From NCBI GenBank assembly GCA_973895155.1, contig OZ316893.1:16926001-16990000 (forward strand): a stretch of DNA of 64,000 bases, in the 5' to 3' direction. Of this stretch, positions 1 through 11,290 are shown piece by piece; within the stretch, counting starts at the first letter, position 1, and every line of letters begins with the position of its first letter. The notes below the pieces were generated by a model that was given only the letters and a program-made list of their open reading frames with translations, was not told where the DNA came from and did not search any database. Origin of the DNA: Marsupella aquatica. Taxonomy: Eukaryota > Marchantiophyta. The position numbers and the translations under genes are program-made.

Positions 1-21
1 GCTTCAATTGAAGCAAGTACA

Positions 22-510
22 ATGTTGGCAGATACTGAGATGATGTCGCAGGGAAATCCTGCTACACAATCAGAAGTGTCAAATATGGATGCAGATTCTT
101 TGAAGAAGAGTGTAGCCAATTCTCGATCACCAGCACAAAACACTTGTGCCAAAGTCATGACTCGCAACCAAGGTATGAATAATGTCATGTATAAGCCACC
201 CAGGAAAGCCAAGAAAAACAGCCAGGGTAAGGTGGAGGTGATAGCCACAGCAGAGCCAGTCCATAATCTTCTATCATGGGAGGATGACTCGCAGGTATGT
301 GTGGGTACAGGCATTTTGCGACCGGATCATGCAAAATTCCATGGCAAAGTGGTCCCGGATGACCATGTAGTAGTGTTGTTGACTACAATGATTGTATCTG
401 ATTGTAATTTGCCATTTCCGAATAGAGACGATGATCCACCTCAGGAAATAATTGCAGATGCAGTAGGATCTCTTGTGCTCTGGCCATCAGAGTGTGTTAG
501 TCTGCAGTGA
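22..510 (+). pseudogene. C-terminal fragment of a CACTA-associated protein (DUF8039-like)
   Basis: The ORF is open from near the window edge to a TGA at 508-510, giving 162 residues from the first ATG; the true start or upstream exon lies outside. The N-terminal half is polar and basic (PPRKAKKNSQGK), like a linker. The C-terminal half has the pattern 'VGTGILRPDHAKFHGKVVP', then a beta-rich stretch, then 'ADAVGSLVLWPSECV'. I recognise this layout from the C-terminal DUF8039 domain of plant En/Spm (CACTA) ORFs; no search was run. It lies upstream of a CACTA right terminus in matching orientation. Function is unknown. It may be the end of an intact gene that starts outside the window. Confidence 0.5.
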
Positions 511-937
511 CTGAATGCAAGTGTAGATAGCATCATGTGAATTGTGTCACATTTTGACATTGCCTTGGAAAGATCCAAGAAATATCTGTACCAATTTTTC
601 CATTTGGTAAAGAGGATGAAGGAGACGTTGTGTGTGACATTGATATTTCTGAATTCTGTATGTATGAAACAAGTGATTGATGTCAAACTATGGCTCTATG
701 GTGATTGTCTATGATACTTGAATCTATTTTATCATTTCAGTATTAGTGTGTATGGTATAGAGGAATACTTTGTGACCTTCTTTGTAGTCTATGAAATTTG
801 AATCTATGAATTCATATTAGTGTACATGGTATAGAAGATGGCTTTCTGAAACTATGTATTCTAATGTTAACATGATGAATGGTGAACTTATAGAGTGAGT
901 TCATTCCAAGTACACAATAAAACATGAATGCAATATG
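511..937. other. Non-coding tail of the first CACTA
   Basis: AT-rich sequence between the DUF8039-like ORF and the LTR element. It has short imperfect repeats of phrases such as 'GTGTATGGTATAGA' and 'GTACATGGTATAGA' near 750-840. I see no ORF or RNA signal; it probably includes the 3' UTR of the upstream gene. Confidence 0.4.
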
Positions 938-1080
938 TGTTGTAACTCATACTTGAGTTAAGTCTACCTTTGGGATAACTACCTATGTAACTACCCTAAC
1001 TACTTAGGCCGTAGCCACATGTACATATTCTACCAAGAGTAAAGATGGAACCAACTCTTTGTCTCATTTCTCCCACAACA
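938..1080 (+). repeat. 5' LTR of the non-autonomous element
   Basis: This 143-bp repeat matches 3746-3888 base for base by eye. It has TG/CA ends and is flanked on the left by ATATG. Confidence 0.93.
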
Positions 1081-1095
1081 CGTTATCAGCACGAG
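1081..1095 (+). other. Probable primer-binding site
   Basis: CGTTATCAGCACGAG follows the left LTR immediately. Similar 'TTATCAGCACGAG' tracts commonly follow plant LTRs. The priming tRNA was not identified. Confidence 0.6.
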
Positions 1096-3745
1096 CCTAA
1101 GACTGGCTGAATTTTTTTTTAGGCCATGACTGATTCACTCTAAGACGAAGAAAGAAGGGAAAAGACGTGATTCGAATGTGCCAAAGTTTTTTTTGCGAGA
1201 GCTGCTTGAAGCGCTGCACGAGCAATTTTTCTTTGGAAGAAAGGCCAAGGAAGAATTGATCCCAGCTATGGTGAATTGAATATCAAGGCGCCATCTTATT
1301 CGGTGCACGCTTTTCAAGTCAGTATAGCAGTAAGGCAATAGCAACAGTCAGTCAGAGCCAATGTTGTTGACGCGTTCACAAATCTGGAAACGAGCCAGCG
1401 ATTGGAACTCCAGCCATTTCGAGGAGTCGGAAGTTGGTGGCCAAGGTGTTTTCTCACTCCCTGGCGAGCAAGACCCTCACACCAACTACATCTTTTATTG
1501 ATAAGATTTCTAGCGAGCACCAGCTCACTGACGGCTGGTCGTGAGCGCACAACAGATTGGAGTACGACAACCTACTCTATTTCCTGTGTTTGCTTCCAGT
1601 TCTACTCGAGTCTACCGCTGGAGGCATTCGAAATGGACGAAGCAGTAACAGGATGTTGTGATTTCTTTCCCGACACTACGCTTTCCCGACACTATGCTGA
1701 CAGAAAAGCAGGACAAACATGGGGAAATTAAACCCGTTGGTCGCATCACTGGAAAACGAAAGAAGGATTTGGAGCAATCGCGTAAGAAGTGCAAAAAGAA
1801 GCAAGTGAAGAAAGTCGCGACTTACAGACCATAGAAAGTAGCGACCTCCACTTCAGGCAGCGAGATCATCACACAAGCAAACCGATCCAAGGCGCAGATC
1901 ACAGCCTCAATTCCATAAGGAACTCGTAAGGATAGCAGGAGATAAGGAAATTTTTCTTAGAAGATTCGAAGAGAACTCAAGAAGAAAGCAGAACAGAACG
2001 GAAGTCTATCCCCAACCGAGGATCACAAGATTACATTCTTCGTTAGTCATTGATGAGTCTTTTGCCCTTCGAGAGTAACCGATCTTGAAAAGCAGCATTC
2101 CCCTCCAGGGTGAAAAGGATAAGAAGAGCAAGACGACAGCAATAGAGAGAAGACGATCGAAAAGCGTAGGCAGGTCCCGTGAATTACCCTCATTCGCCGT
2201 TGCCCCTTCTGGAGAGCAACGATGGGTTTGTTCGAGAGCAGCTGGTACCCTGAAGGAAGATGATAAAGAAGAGGAAACCGAGCTACTGGATGCTCTAGTT
2301 TCTAAGCCGTACTGCGATGATGACGGCCTTTCCTACCGGCATTCTCACCAGACTTTACTATGTTGATGGAGACACCAAGAGCTTGATCGACTTTACACAT
2401 CCATGACAATGGAGATTGAAGGAAGATTTCACATTTAGGGAGCACGAACAAAAGACCCTCGGAGAAAAGAGGATAAGAGCACGAAGGGAACGCGCGCAGC
2501 AAAGAACAAATCTCGCAACAAAAATGCTGAAACGTCGAGAAAACGTCGAGAACATACCGCTAAGTGCAAACCCTCCTTAATTGCAAAACCCGTCAAATAG
2601 ATTTGCGTATACAAAGAACAATGTGCACTGAACCAGGGAAACACACATACTAAGAACGGGGACGAAATGGCATTAAAATGAAAGATATCTATTGGGAATA
2701 TTACCATATAAGAATTGCCATTCACAAATTCAGGGGGAGAATTGTTTTTCCCAACGTGCCTACTGCACTTAAAAGTTAAGCTCCGTGCCTACTACACATG
2801 GAAGCCAATGAGTGCCTACTGCACATGGAAGTAAATGACAAATTGAGGGGGAGACCTCAAGTAAGACTTGACATCAAGCAATGTAACCCATGGGATGTGC
2901 CTATTGCACAAGTGCCTTTCGCACCAATGAATACCTAAAAATGGAACTCTATTCCATGCATATGGCAAATCATGAAATCTAAGGAATTTTTATAAATGAT
3001 TGAATATGGTGTTAACACAATCACTTACCAATACTTGATGAGGTATACTGGATATTAAAGTACCATATGATAATATGAGGTACAGTACCAGGTCATAAGG
3101 TACCATAAGGTGAGACATGGCATGGTAAGGCACCATAAGAGATGGTGCGCCATACCCCAATATGATAACCCTACGTTGTGGATATGGTACGTGATGTGGT
3201 GCAAATAGGTTATGCCCACACCAAATCTAGGGTTGGACACCCAATCCAATTCCAAGGCCATGGATTACACCATATCATCTTCGTTTTGTACTAATACTTT
3301 ACTTTGTCATGGCATGTAATCGGTGACCATCAAGGAGTCTCCATTTCCAGATTGGAAGGAGACACGAGAAACAATCAACCAAGGAAGATCTTCAACAAGC
3401 CTATAGTGTTGACAAACACCTTAAGAGACTTTGTAGAAATTACACATACACTATATTCTTAAACCCAATTATGTTACACCCATGGGGATGGTAATACTCT
3501 TTCCTCCCACAAAGAAAGTAGGGGAGGTTTTAATGAGGTTACATCCCCCACTTACACTTTACCATGCAACATGAATTATAAGACATCTATTAGGAGAAGC
3601 TTGACATTCATTTATAGTAGACTTGAGATGGCTACACCATTTATAAAATAGGCTAGACATAAACAAAACCTATTGTATACCACTGAATATACCCAAAGTA
3701 GACTCTTGATTGTAACATTTCAACCCCAATGTTACAAAGGGGGAG

Positions 3746-3888
3746 TGTTGTAACTCATACTTGAGTTAAGTCTACCTTTGGGATAACTACCTATGTAACT
3801 ACCCTAACTACTTAGGCCGTAGCCACATGTACATATTCTACCAAGAGTAAAGATGGAACCAACTCTTTGTCTCATTTCTCCCACAACA
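3746..3888 (+). repeat. 3' LTR of the non-autonomous element
   Basis: Second copy of the 143-bp LTR, preceded by a polypurine tract (AAAGGGGGAG) and followed by target duplication ATATG at 3889-3893. Confidence 0.93.
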
Positions 3889-3959
3889 ATATGTTATTTG
3901 TGCACAAGAGTGGGTTCATTCCAAGTAGTATAGTGGGGTCTTCATCACTCATATCCAGT

Positions 3960-4292
3960 TGACATGAAAGACTTATACATACCCCACAAAGTATATTTAA
4001 AGACTACCCTCCATAACCTTTTTAGTCGTTCCCAACGACTCATCATCGCAGCCCATAAAAGACTAAAAACGACTCACCAAAGCTACCCACACAAAGACTA
4101 AAATAGACTGAAAATCCAGTCTATTAAACGACTTATAAACCAGTTCTATAAAGGACTCAGTTGATTATAGTAACAAAACATACGACTCGCAGTCCTATAA
4201 AGGACTAGAGTCCTTCCCAGTCATTTCCAAGTCCTATACGGTACTGAATAGTCGTTTAATGGGGTCTAAATACCCCCCGGTTTCTACTAGTG
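3960..4292 (+). repeat. CACTA subterminal array (AGTC/GACT words) and terminal repeat
   Basis: The array has dense, mixed-orientation copies of AGTC, GACT, AAAGACTAAAA and AGTCCTATAAAGGACT. The terminus is GGTTTCTACTAGTG at 4279-4292. In CACTA elements such words are binding sites for the element's TNPA-type protein; that role is inferred here. Confidence 0.6.
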
Positions 4293-4457
4293 CCCTAAAT
4301 TCAATGAAATCATATGGACATGTTACAAAAAAATATATGCAAACATATTACAATTTTAACATAATACACCACAAATATATTTCCAGTATACATAACTAAT
4401 ATCTAATGTTTGACAAAAATATTAAGAGAGGATGGTTAGTAAGGTATGTAGGATCAA

Positions 4458-7214
4458 TCACCTGAAATGCCTCCCTTGTGTCCACATTATTGTCCTTGAT
4501 GTTACAATTCTCAAAGGACCATGCATAATGGTACGGACATCATCTGTGATGGTTGGAAAATGTAATATACTCTCTCCCCTGGCCACCATGTCATCCACCT
4601 CAACTAGCTTTGCCTTCATATAGTCATGACACTTGGGAAAGATCCTTGGCCTCCGACTGTTACTTTTGGCCTCTTCATAGAAGTTCCTCCATTCTTCCAT
4701 GATAGTGTTGTTACTCAACATGAATGTACTCAGTTGCTTCAACTCCATGGGTGTCAACATGAGGGTTTTGGTGGCCCCTATCAAACGATCCACCTCATCC
4801 TCCCTCTCCTCCTTCCAAGTACGGGGAGAGGTACAATCTATTGTGGCTAATATGTTGTTGCAATAAAACATACTTTCTGCTGCCAAATATCGTGTAGCCA
4901 TGCTTCCCTCAACTCTTGCACGGTTTCGTACATATCCCTTTAAAACTACATGTACCGTTCCAACCAATACATCCACCGACAATGCACAGGACCCGCAATG
5001 GCAACCTCATGAACAAGGTGAACAAGTAAATGCACTTGACAATCAAAAAAGGAAGGAGGGAGGGCCTTCTCCAACTTGCACACCACCTCTGCAGCCAATA
5101 CCTTCATCCCTGGGATCTCCTCACTATAAATCTCCTTTGAGCATATCCATCTCAACAATTTTCCCAATGACCAAAGGGCATCTTGCACTTCTTCACTTGC
5201 CAAACCTATTATTGCCATGGGCAATATATGTTGCAATAGTCGGTGGTAGTCATGTGTCTTCAAATATCGTGGCCACTTATGATTGTCCTCCATCCCAAAA
5301 GCCTTTCAAAGATTGGCTCCATAACCGGTAGGAAACCTCATGTCTCCTATGCAATTTTGAAACTCCCTTCGTTGTCCAACAGGAAGGACCCATGGAGCTG
5401 ATGGTCGGTGTTCTATCCCTGTGACTGGATCAGTTGTCACCCACACATCTGGATGCATCTCAAGATCCTCACAAGCCTCCCTGAAGTTAGTGTCCTTCTC
5501 TCCATAGAAAGCTTTTATCAATGCCTTTCCCAGATTCCCCTCAATGTGCATGGGATCTAATAGATGAAGAATCTTCAATTCTCCCCAATAGGGCAAAGTG
5601 GCTAGAATACTCCACCTTGTCAACCCACTACCCTCAAACTGCATGGGATCCTCAGGGTCAGCCACTCTATCAGCCAAGTCTTTTCAGTGTGCAAAAGTTG
5701 TTGGCTCAGGTACTTCACGCTCATCACCAAGCTGCATATCAATGGAGGAAAATAGAAGTGGATCAAACCTCATTGCATGTCCCATTGGGAGAAATTTTGT
5801 ATGCCCAAGATAAATAATCTTGTGAAGGTGCGATGAGTACTTGGCTATATCACCAAGGCCTGGGCCACAAGTGGAGCAAGCTTTGTAGCCTTGGGTTTGC
5901 AACCCACTGACAAAACCAAACCCTGCCAAAAAATACACCAGCAAATGATTGTGTTATGATTGACAAAGAAAAGAAAATAATACCATGCATCCTCATATGA
6001 TGGAAATTAAGTAAGTAAGTACTATAGTGTAACAGTTCTTACCTAGATAGTCATGCATGGTCCACATACAAATCCCTTTTAGTTTGAAAACCCGTGATAA
6101 ACCCTCTGTAATCTTTCGACCATCATATGCCCATACTCCCTCCCATAATTTTTGGAGTTCCTGAACCAGTAATGCCATGTAGGTGTCCATGTTTTGCACC
6201 TTCTTTGGCCCTGGGATAATCAAAGATAACAACAAAAAGCCCTTTTTCATGGACAACCATGGTAGAAGGTTGTAATTCATGAGAACCACTGGCCAAACCA
6301 ATGTAGGCCTCCATTCCCCCCAAGTGAATGAGGGCTAACCCCAATCGCACATGCCGAGGGTCACGCTCAAAATCTGGCCATGTTGACTCTACATGTTTAT
6401 GAGCAGGAGAGTCAACTGGTAATCGCATCACACCAGGCTCTGAACGATGCTTCTTGTGCCATACCATCAACTCGGCCAAGTCAGAACATCTATACATGTG
6501 CAACAAGCGAGGAATAATGAGGAACCAACAAACAACTTTCCTTGGCACCTTCTGGGTTAGCATGTTTGGCTCATACCGTGGCTCATGACACACGGTGCAT
6601 ACTGTGACATGGGCTTTGTCCCCATGAAATAACATGCAATCATTCACACACGCATGAATGATATGGTAATCCATGCCAATGGATGAGAGAATCTTCTTTG
6701 CATCCTTCTAGGTTCCTGGCAACACATTCTCACTAGGTAACATCAGGTCATGACAATATTCAAATATGTCTGATAACATAGAATTGCTTGCCTTATGTTT
6801 AGCCTGAATGTTCAACAACCCCAATATGGCTGACAAACGACTCAACCGAGCACCCTCAAAGATAGGTGTTCGGGCATGTTCCTCAGCCTCCTTCCATTGT
6901 TGTTGTCCCTCTGGAGTATGTTGTGGTCGTGGGTCATTTTGGGGGGCAGCTCCTTCAACACTAATGTCAGGGACACCATCCCCAACATCAGCACCAAACC
7001 AATCAACCATGAAGTCATCCATGGCTCTGTCTTGGTCATGCATGACCTGGTCATCAGTTCGGGGTGTCTCTTCCTCATCAACATCACTTGGATTATTACT
7101 TGACGAGGAATCAACATCTGATGGTTTTCCTTCTTTTGGCATACCCATCTCCCGATATGCTGCCCTCAACCTTCGTGGTAACATATGTTGAGAGGGTTGC
7201 GCATTCTATGGACA
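4458..7214 (-). pseudogene. TNP2-type CACTA transposase, decayed
   Basis: Minus-strand fragments in order match the intact TNP2 at 33381-36567. They are an acidic N-terminus (7184-6708), 'HIIHACVNDCMLFHG' with a CxxC pair (6674-6310), 'VWPVVLMNYNLLPW' (6301-6060), 'GLQTQGYKACSTCGPG' (5944-5700), 'LDPMHIEGNLGKALI' (5677-5306), then a DUF4218-like stretch 'FDCQVHLLVHLVHEVAIAGPV' and 'RNRARVEGSMATRYLAAES' (5293-4458). The reading frame changes at least four times and stops intervene, so no full protein is possible. The DUF4216-like C-terminus is missing, and another CACTA end lies at 4292. A splice acceptor (CATAG before AATGCG, near 7214) corresponds to one in the intact copy. TNP2 proteins cut and rejoin CACTA element ends. 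Confidence 0.85.
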
Positions 7215-7444
7215 ATACAACCAAAAATCCTCTTCATGTATGATTTACCAGGTAAAGTAATACATACTAACAAAAAATTAAGTAACTTAAGGTAAAAACA
7301 TTTGCATATACATAAATAATACAAAGTAAATTATGTATTGCTCCAAAATGAGGCCTAAATGTATTACTCCAAAATGAGGCCAAGGCCATATACATAAAGG
7401 TAAGTCTCTAGTACAAAATATGGCAAAGGTGATGACATGGCAGC

Positions 7445-8604
7445 CTAATCCCACTCATAGTGTGTGAATAACTCATCGCCAGCTCTAATGGTCCTAGTAG
7501 CAAGAACTAAGCAATGGTCCTTATGATATCTCTCACCATATGGTGCCGACATTGGACCATCAGTAAAAACCCACTCACAATTGGCCCTACGCTTGGGCCG
7601 AGTCCCCACAGTACTATTTATGAAGCCAGCAATATTCCCATTACGTATGGGGTCACCGTCTATCACTCGCTGTTCACTATACCTTCTAGTGCTACCATCA
7701 AAAGTATCCATCTCTAAGGCATATGTTTTCCACTCAGGATGTTGTGCAAGGATCATGTTCCAGTGTCTTCTCTTGTAGATGGGTCCACCGTATGGGAACA
7801 AAGTAGGACCCTCTCTACCACAAACACTTGACCCACTCACATCATCCACAATGATGTCCTCACAAGCAAAAACCCCATAGCCATGTCTCTCTCCAAGCGT
7901 CGAAGCCTTCACAACCCAACGTCTACCCCAAACCACAACCTCCTCATCAAAACCGATAAAATATGGCAAGCCAAGAGTTGAGGCATCCCACATCTTGATG
8001 ATAGAAGCACACTTGCCAGTGAACTCACATATACCCCACCTACCCTCAACAAGTGTTCTGGATGGGTCAGTGGGCGCTCGTGGCCTCCTCCTGGACTCGG
8101 GCCTGGACCGCGGTCTTCGTGTCCCACTAGGCACTTGAGGCTATTCCTCTTCTTCCCCATGAATGGTGCTCATCCCTACACCCAAGGCTTGTGAAAGTGC
8201 ATTTCCTATAGCATCTAGAACCCCTTGTGATGGGACATAGGGTGGTGGTGTCACCACTCTACGCATGTTGGATCCCTACTTCATCCAAAAACCCACAAAC
8301 AACCATAGGTGTAAACATTGGTTCACTTGTAAGAATATGAGGAGAAAATGGCAAAGCATTGTTACACACTCACCATATGGGATGAAGAAGCCCCCGGAGT
8401 AAGACCTCTATGACGGCCATGTCTCTCAATATGTTGAGCACATACATAAGTCTTTTGAGAAATTTGGCCCACACATCTGGTGCATTGACAGAGTTGTCGA
8501 GGTGGACCACGAGGAGGACCGGTAACCTCAGGTTCAGGAGGAGGTGGTATATCCTCATCAGAGGAGGAGAAGTCACTGCTGGAAAGTTCTGAGGAGAAAG
8601 ACAT
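7445..8604 (-). pseudogene. CACTA-borne zinc-cluster/SET-domain protein, one in-frame stop
   Basis: Two exons are predicted. Exon 1 (8604-8374) is 77 codons with a Ser/Asp/Glu-rich start and a cysteine cluster, 'CQCTRCVG...CAQHIERHGRHRG'. It ends at an ATG|GTGAGT donor. Exon 2 (8275-7445) follows a GTAG acceptor in the same phase, has an Arg/Pro-rich linker, then SET-like blocks: 'HGYGVFACEDI' (the GxGxxA entry), 'NIAGFINSTVG' followed by 'ANCEW' (at the NHS/NC core) and 'IRAGDELFTHYEW' (the GEEL..DY end). The canonical NHSC core reads INST, so activity is uncertain. A TAG at 8141-8143 in the linker interrupts an otherwise open frame. SET proteins methylate lysines, mostly on histones. The same gene lies at the same place in the CACTA at 32.6-42.5 kb, so it is element cargo and not a chance neighbour. 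Confidence 0.7.
8374..8604 (-). CDS. Zinc-cluster exon shared in design with the second CACTA
   Basis: The 231-nt exon starts at ATG 8604. It has an acidic/Ser-rich head, a Pro-rich linker, then C-x-C-x2-C-x-G and 'HIERHGRHRG'. The counterpart at 38022-37792 is also exactly 231 nt and ends in the same phase. Similar C-x-C-x2-C-x-G segments stand at the N-terminus of TNP2 transposases. This exon could therefore be spliced either to the SET exon or to the TNP2 exon, whose phase also fits. Confidence 0.6.
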
Positions 8605-8619
8605 ATCCACTGCAAAATT

Positions 8620-9668
8620 TAGGGTACAACATGATTAGCATAATATAGGCCAACTAGCAACCTTCTAGGTAACAATTGAAGCCACTCAACCATTCCAAAA
8701 ATGAGGTCCAAAAATAAGTTTCAAGTACATAGAAAATACCTGTATGGGACCCGGGCTCAGCAGTGCCTATAGGTCATGTGGCTCAAGGAAAATAAGCCAA
8801 ATCTGGAAGTAGGAAGAAAAAACTACAGATATAACATGCATTAAAACAATCATTAGCTACCTTGTTCCAAGTTGTTGGTCCCCAAATATATACATGTACA
8901 TGCAAAAAAAGAGGTCACACATTAAAAACCCTACAAAGTATATATTTTTACCTTGCAGATGCCCGGGCTCCCACAATGCATATGCATTAACATTACTCAA
9001 AAGTTGAGGAGGTATTGATGGCCTGCAATGTATCATGTAAGCATAGATTTTTCTCCTCATTTGTTAGGATTAACCCAAACAGAGAAAAACTCATTCAATT
9101 CCCTCCCTTCAACAACTCTAGAAGAGAACCACTTTAGACCCTTGGAAAACCCTAAAAATTGTAAACCTCAAATGAAGTATGGAAAATACCTCTATGGAGC
9201 TTGGGCTCAATAGTGCCTAATAGTTTTATGGTTCAAAAAACCATATCTAAGAGTAGGAGGGAAAAACTGTCCGCAACTCAAGTTGCAATGCTTCTTTTAC
9301 CCCAAGTTGTGGGCCCCTAAAAATATATATATATATTTGCCAAAATATATATGTCCAATGAAAAACAAAACCACACCAATACATACACCTTGTACCTTTC
9401 AGATGCCCAAGCTCCCACAATGCCTATGCATTTGTCAAAATCCACCAAAGTAATGGTCACCCTACATCTTATATATTATGTTCCCCTCCTATGTTAGCAT
9501 AACATCCAAACACCAACCCCCTCTTACCCTCATAAGTTACCATAAACCCTAAATGCCAAAGCCGAGGGTCTTACCCTCCTAAATTAACATAATCTGACCC
9601 TAAACCCTCACCACTTAAGCCCTCCTATGTTCCTGTAAAGAGCAAATGCCAAAACCCCTCTTACCCTC
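8620..9668. repeat. Tandem duplication, about 445-bp unit, non-coding
   Basis: No convincing gene. Two diverged units lie in tandem. 'AAAATACCTGTATGGGACC' near 8736 recurs as 'AAAATACCTCTATGGAGCT' near 9182. 'CAGATGCCCGGGCTCCCACAATG' near 8957 recurs in altered form near 9400. A related 'GCTGTGCCTATTGGGCTATA' phrase occurs near 38150 in the second CACTA at the same relative place, so this is probably the 5' region of the zinc-cluster/SET gene. Confidence 0.55.
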
Positions 9669-10433
9669 CTAAATGACCAAAACTGGGAGGGTCGACGCCC
9701 AGCCCCTCCAGGTGTCATCCCTCGTTGGAACGACATTGATTGGGTCAACCTCCTCTTCTTTGGCTTCTCCTTGCCTCCTTCTCCCTTGCTCGGCTGGCTT
9801 CCTTGGTGCCGCCGACCTCGTTCTCTTTGTGGGGGTGGCCTCTTCGTTGTTGGGCCCCTTCCTCTTCATGGCGGCTGCTGTGGACGTTTCTCCAAGCATG
9901 GTTGCCTTTGTTCACGCCTCCGTGCTACCCTTTAGGTCCCAATGTATGTCATTGCAACGGTTGATGGCTTCTCTGATGCCGACGGTTCTGTTCACACATA
10001 ACAGAAGGTCGTCAAGCTGATTGGCAGTAGGAGTCCACAAGAACTCGGCCTTGATGAGCTCTCCTCCTAGGAAGGCAGACTTCAGCTCCCATAGTCAAGC
10101 GAGCTCTTGCCGTTCTCGTGCTGCCCTTTCTGATTCCTCATCCTCATAGGTCCCAATGTACTCAGTTGCCCATTTGAACAGGCATCCCCAGAAATGAGCA
10201 ACTTGATTGACATTGCTCATGCCCACCTTGAGTCGATGCTCGGTATCTGCTCTCGCCCAAAGTGCTTGCCTAAGCAGCTGACAGTCATTGGCTTCTTGCA
10301 TCCTCTGCTTGGTCAATGCTCGCAAATGAGCCGCCATTCCTTGTGAACGATCCTTACCCCCCTGCCTGGTTGATCTTCCCATTGGTTACCCATAGCCGCC
10401 GGCACTTAGCGCGCCCTAACCCTAATCGCGTTC
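9669..10433 (-). repeat. Left arm of a large inverted repeat, with decayed ORF
   Basis: This arm reads on the minus strand from about 10433 to 9669 and matches the plus strand from about 10604 to 11290. It encodes an ORF at 10382-10095 with 'MAAHLRALTKQRMQEA', 'LKVGMSNVNQVAHFWGCLF' and 'TEYIGTYEDEESE'. A second stretch at 9899-9669 is basic ('MKRKGPNNEEATPTKRTRS'), like a nuclear-localisation tail. I do not recognise the family. It may be an accessory DNA-binding protein of the neighbouring CACTA, but that is a guess. The frame is broken between the two parts. Confidence 0.6.
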
Positions 10434-10603
10434 CTTGCCGTAGCGCCCTTACTTTTGGCCTTGGCTAGGGTTCCATAGTCACCCTTGATTGTTTATATTT
10501 TCCTTTTTTTGTTATTATACTAATGTGTTTTCAGGGTACACTCCCGGTTTTACCACTTTAACTGGCCTAGTGATTCCTGGCTAGGCATCACAACAGGCAA
10601 CCA

Positions 10604-11290
10604 CAGGGCACAATTAGGGTTAGGGTACGCTAAGTACAGGTGGTTGTGGGTGATCAACAAACAGTCAGGCAACGGCAGCCAGGAGGGGGGTAAGGACTAT
10701 TCACCAAGGGTGGCGGCTCATTTTCAAGCACTGATCAAGCAGAGGATTGTAACGATTGTCAACTGCTTAGACAAACACTCTGGCAAAAGCAGATACAAGG
10801 TGGGAATGAGCAACGTCAACCAAGCCGCACATTTTTGGGGATGCCTATTTGAACGGGAAACTGAGTACATTGGGACATACAAGGAGGAGGAGAGAGCAGC
10901 CCAAAAATGATAGGAGCTTGCTCGGCTGTGGGAACTCTAGAAGTTTGCCTTCCTCAGAGGAGAGCTCACCAAGGCTGAGTTCTTGTGGACGCCTACTGCT
11001 GACCAGCTCGACGACCTCCTGTTTTGTAAGAACAGAATTGTCAACATCCGGGAGGCCATCAACCGCTGCAATGACAAACATTGGGACTTAAAAGGGTTGC
11101 ACTAAGGCGCGGACAAAAGCAATAGTGCTAGGAGAATTGTCAGGAGCGGCCAAAATGAAGAGGAAGATGACCAACAACAAAGAAGCCACACCGGCCAAGA
11201 GAACAAGATTGGCGGCATCTAGAAAGCCGACCGAGCAGGGAAACCCAAGATAGGAGGAGGCCGAGGAACCCGATGTATCAAACACTTGTC
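10604..11290 (+). repeat. Right arm of the large inverted repeat, with decayed ORF
   Basis: Plus-strand partner of 9669-10433. ORF 10644-10910 contains 'KVGMSNVNQAAHFWGCLF' and 'TEYIGTYKEEE', nearly the same words as the left arm. Downstream 'REAINRCND' and a basic 'KMTNNKEATPAKRT'-like stretch follow in a shifted frame. The two arms are clearly diverged, so the inversion is not recent. About 170 bp separates the arms. Confidence 0.6.

Larger units (their letters stand above)
938..3888 (+). mobile_element. Non-autonomous LTR retrotransposon, 2951 bp
   Basis: Two direct repeats of 143 bp (938-1080 and 3746-3888) begin TGTTG and end CAACA, the TG...CA rule of LTRs. I see no difference between them by eye. 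The 5-bp target duplication ATATG flanks the element (933-937 and 3889-3893). CGTTATCAGCACGAG (1081-1095) directly follows the left LTR, where a primer-binding site belongs. A purine tract, AAAGGGGGAG (3736-3745), directly precedes the right LTR. The 2.7-kb interior has no reverse transcriptase, integrase or protease, only short ORFs such as 2085-2366, which is basic and unrecognised. The LTRs are TRIM-sized but the interior is longer than in typical TRIMs. It must be mobilised in trans. Identical LTRs imply recent insertion. Confidence 0.93.
1..4292 (+). mobile_element. CACTA transposon, right-hand part (left end outside window)
   Basis: The right terminus at 4279-4292 reads GGTTTCTACTAGTG, the reverse complement of a CACTAGTAGAAA-type CACTA end. 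The 300 bases before it are packed with short direct and inverted AGTC/GACT words, for example AGTCCTATAAAGGACT at 4191-4206, as in CACTA subterminal arrays. The plus-strand ORF at 22-510 looks like the C-terminus of a CACTA-associated protein and fits this orientation. A non-autonomous LTR element (938-3888) is inserted inside. The left end lies before base 1, so neither full length nor target duplication can be checked. Sequence to the right of 4292 belongs to a different, older CACTA, so this copy probably inserted into it. Confidence 0.65.

Noticed and set aside
10410-10425. Telomere-like CCCTAACCCTAA
   Set aside because: Only two units, mirrored in the inverted-repeat partner; no array.
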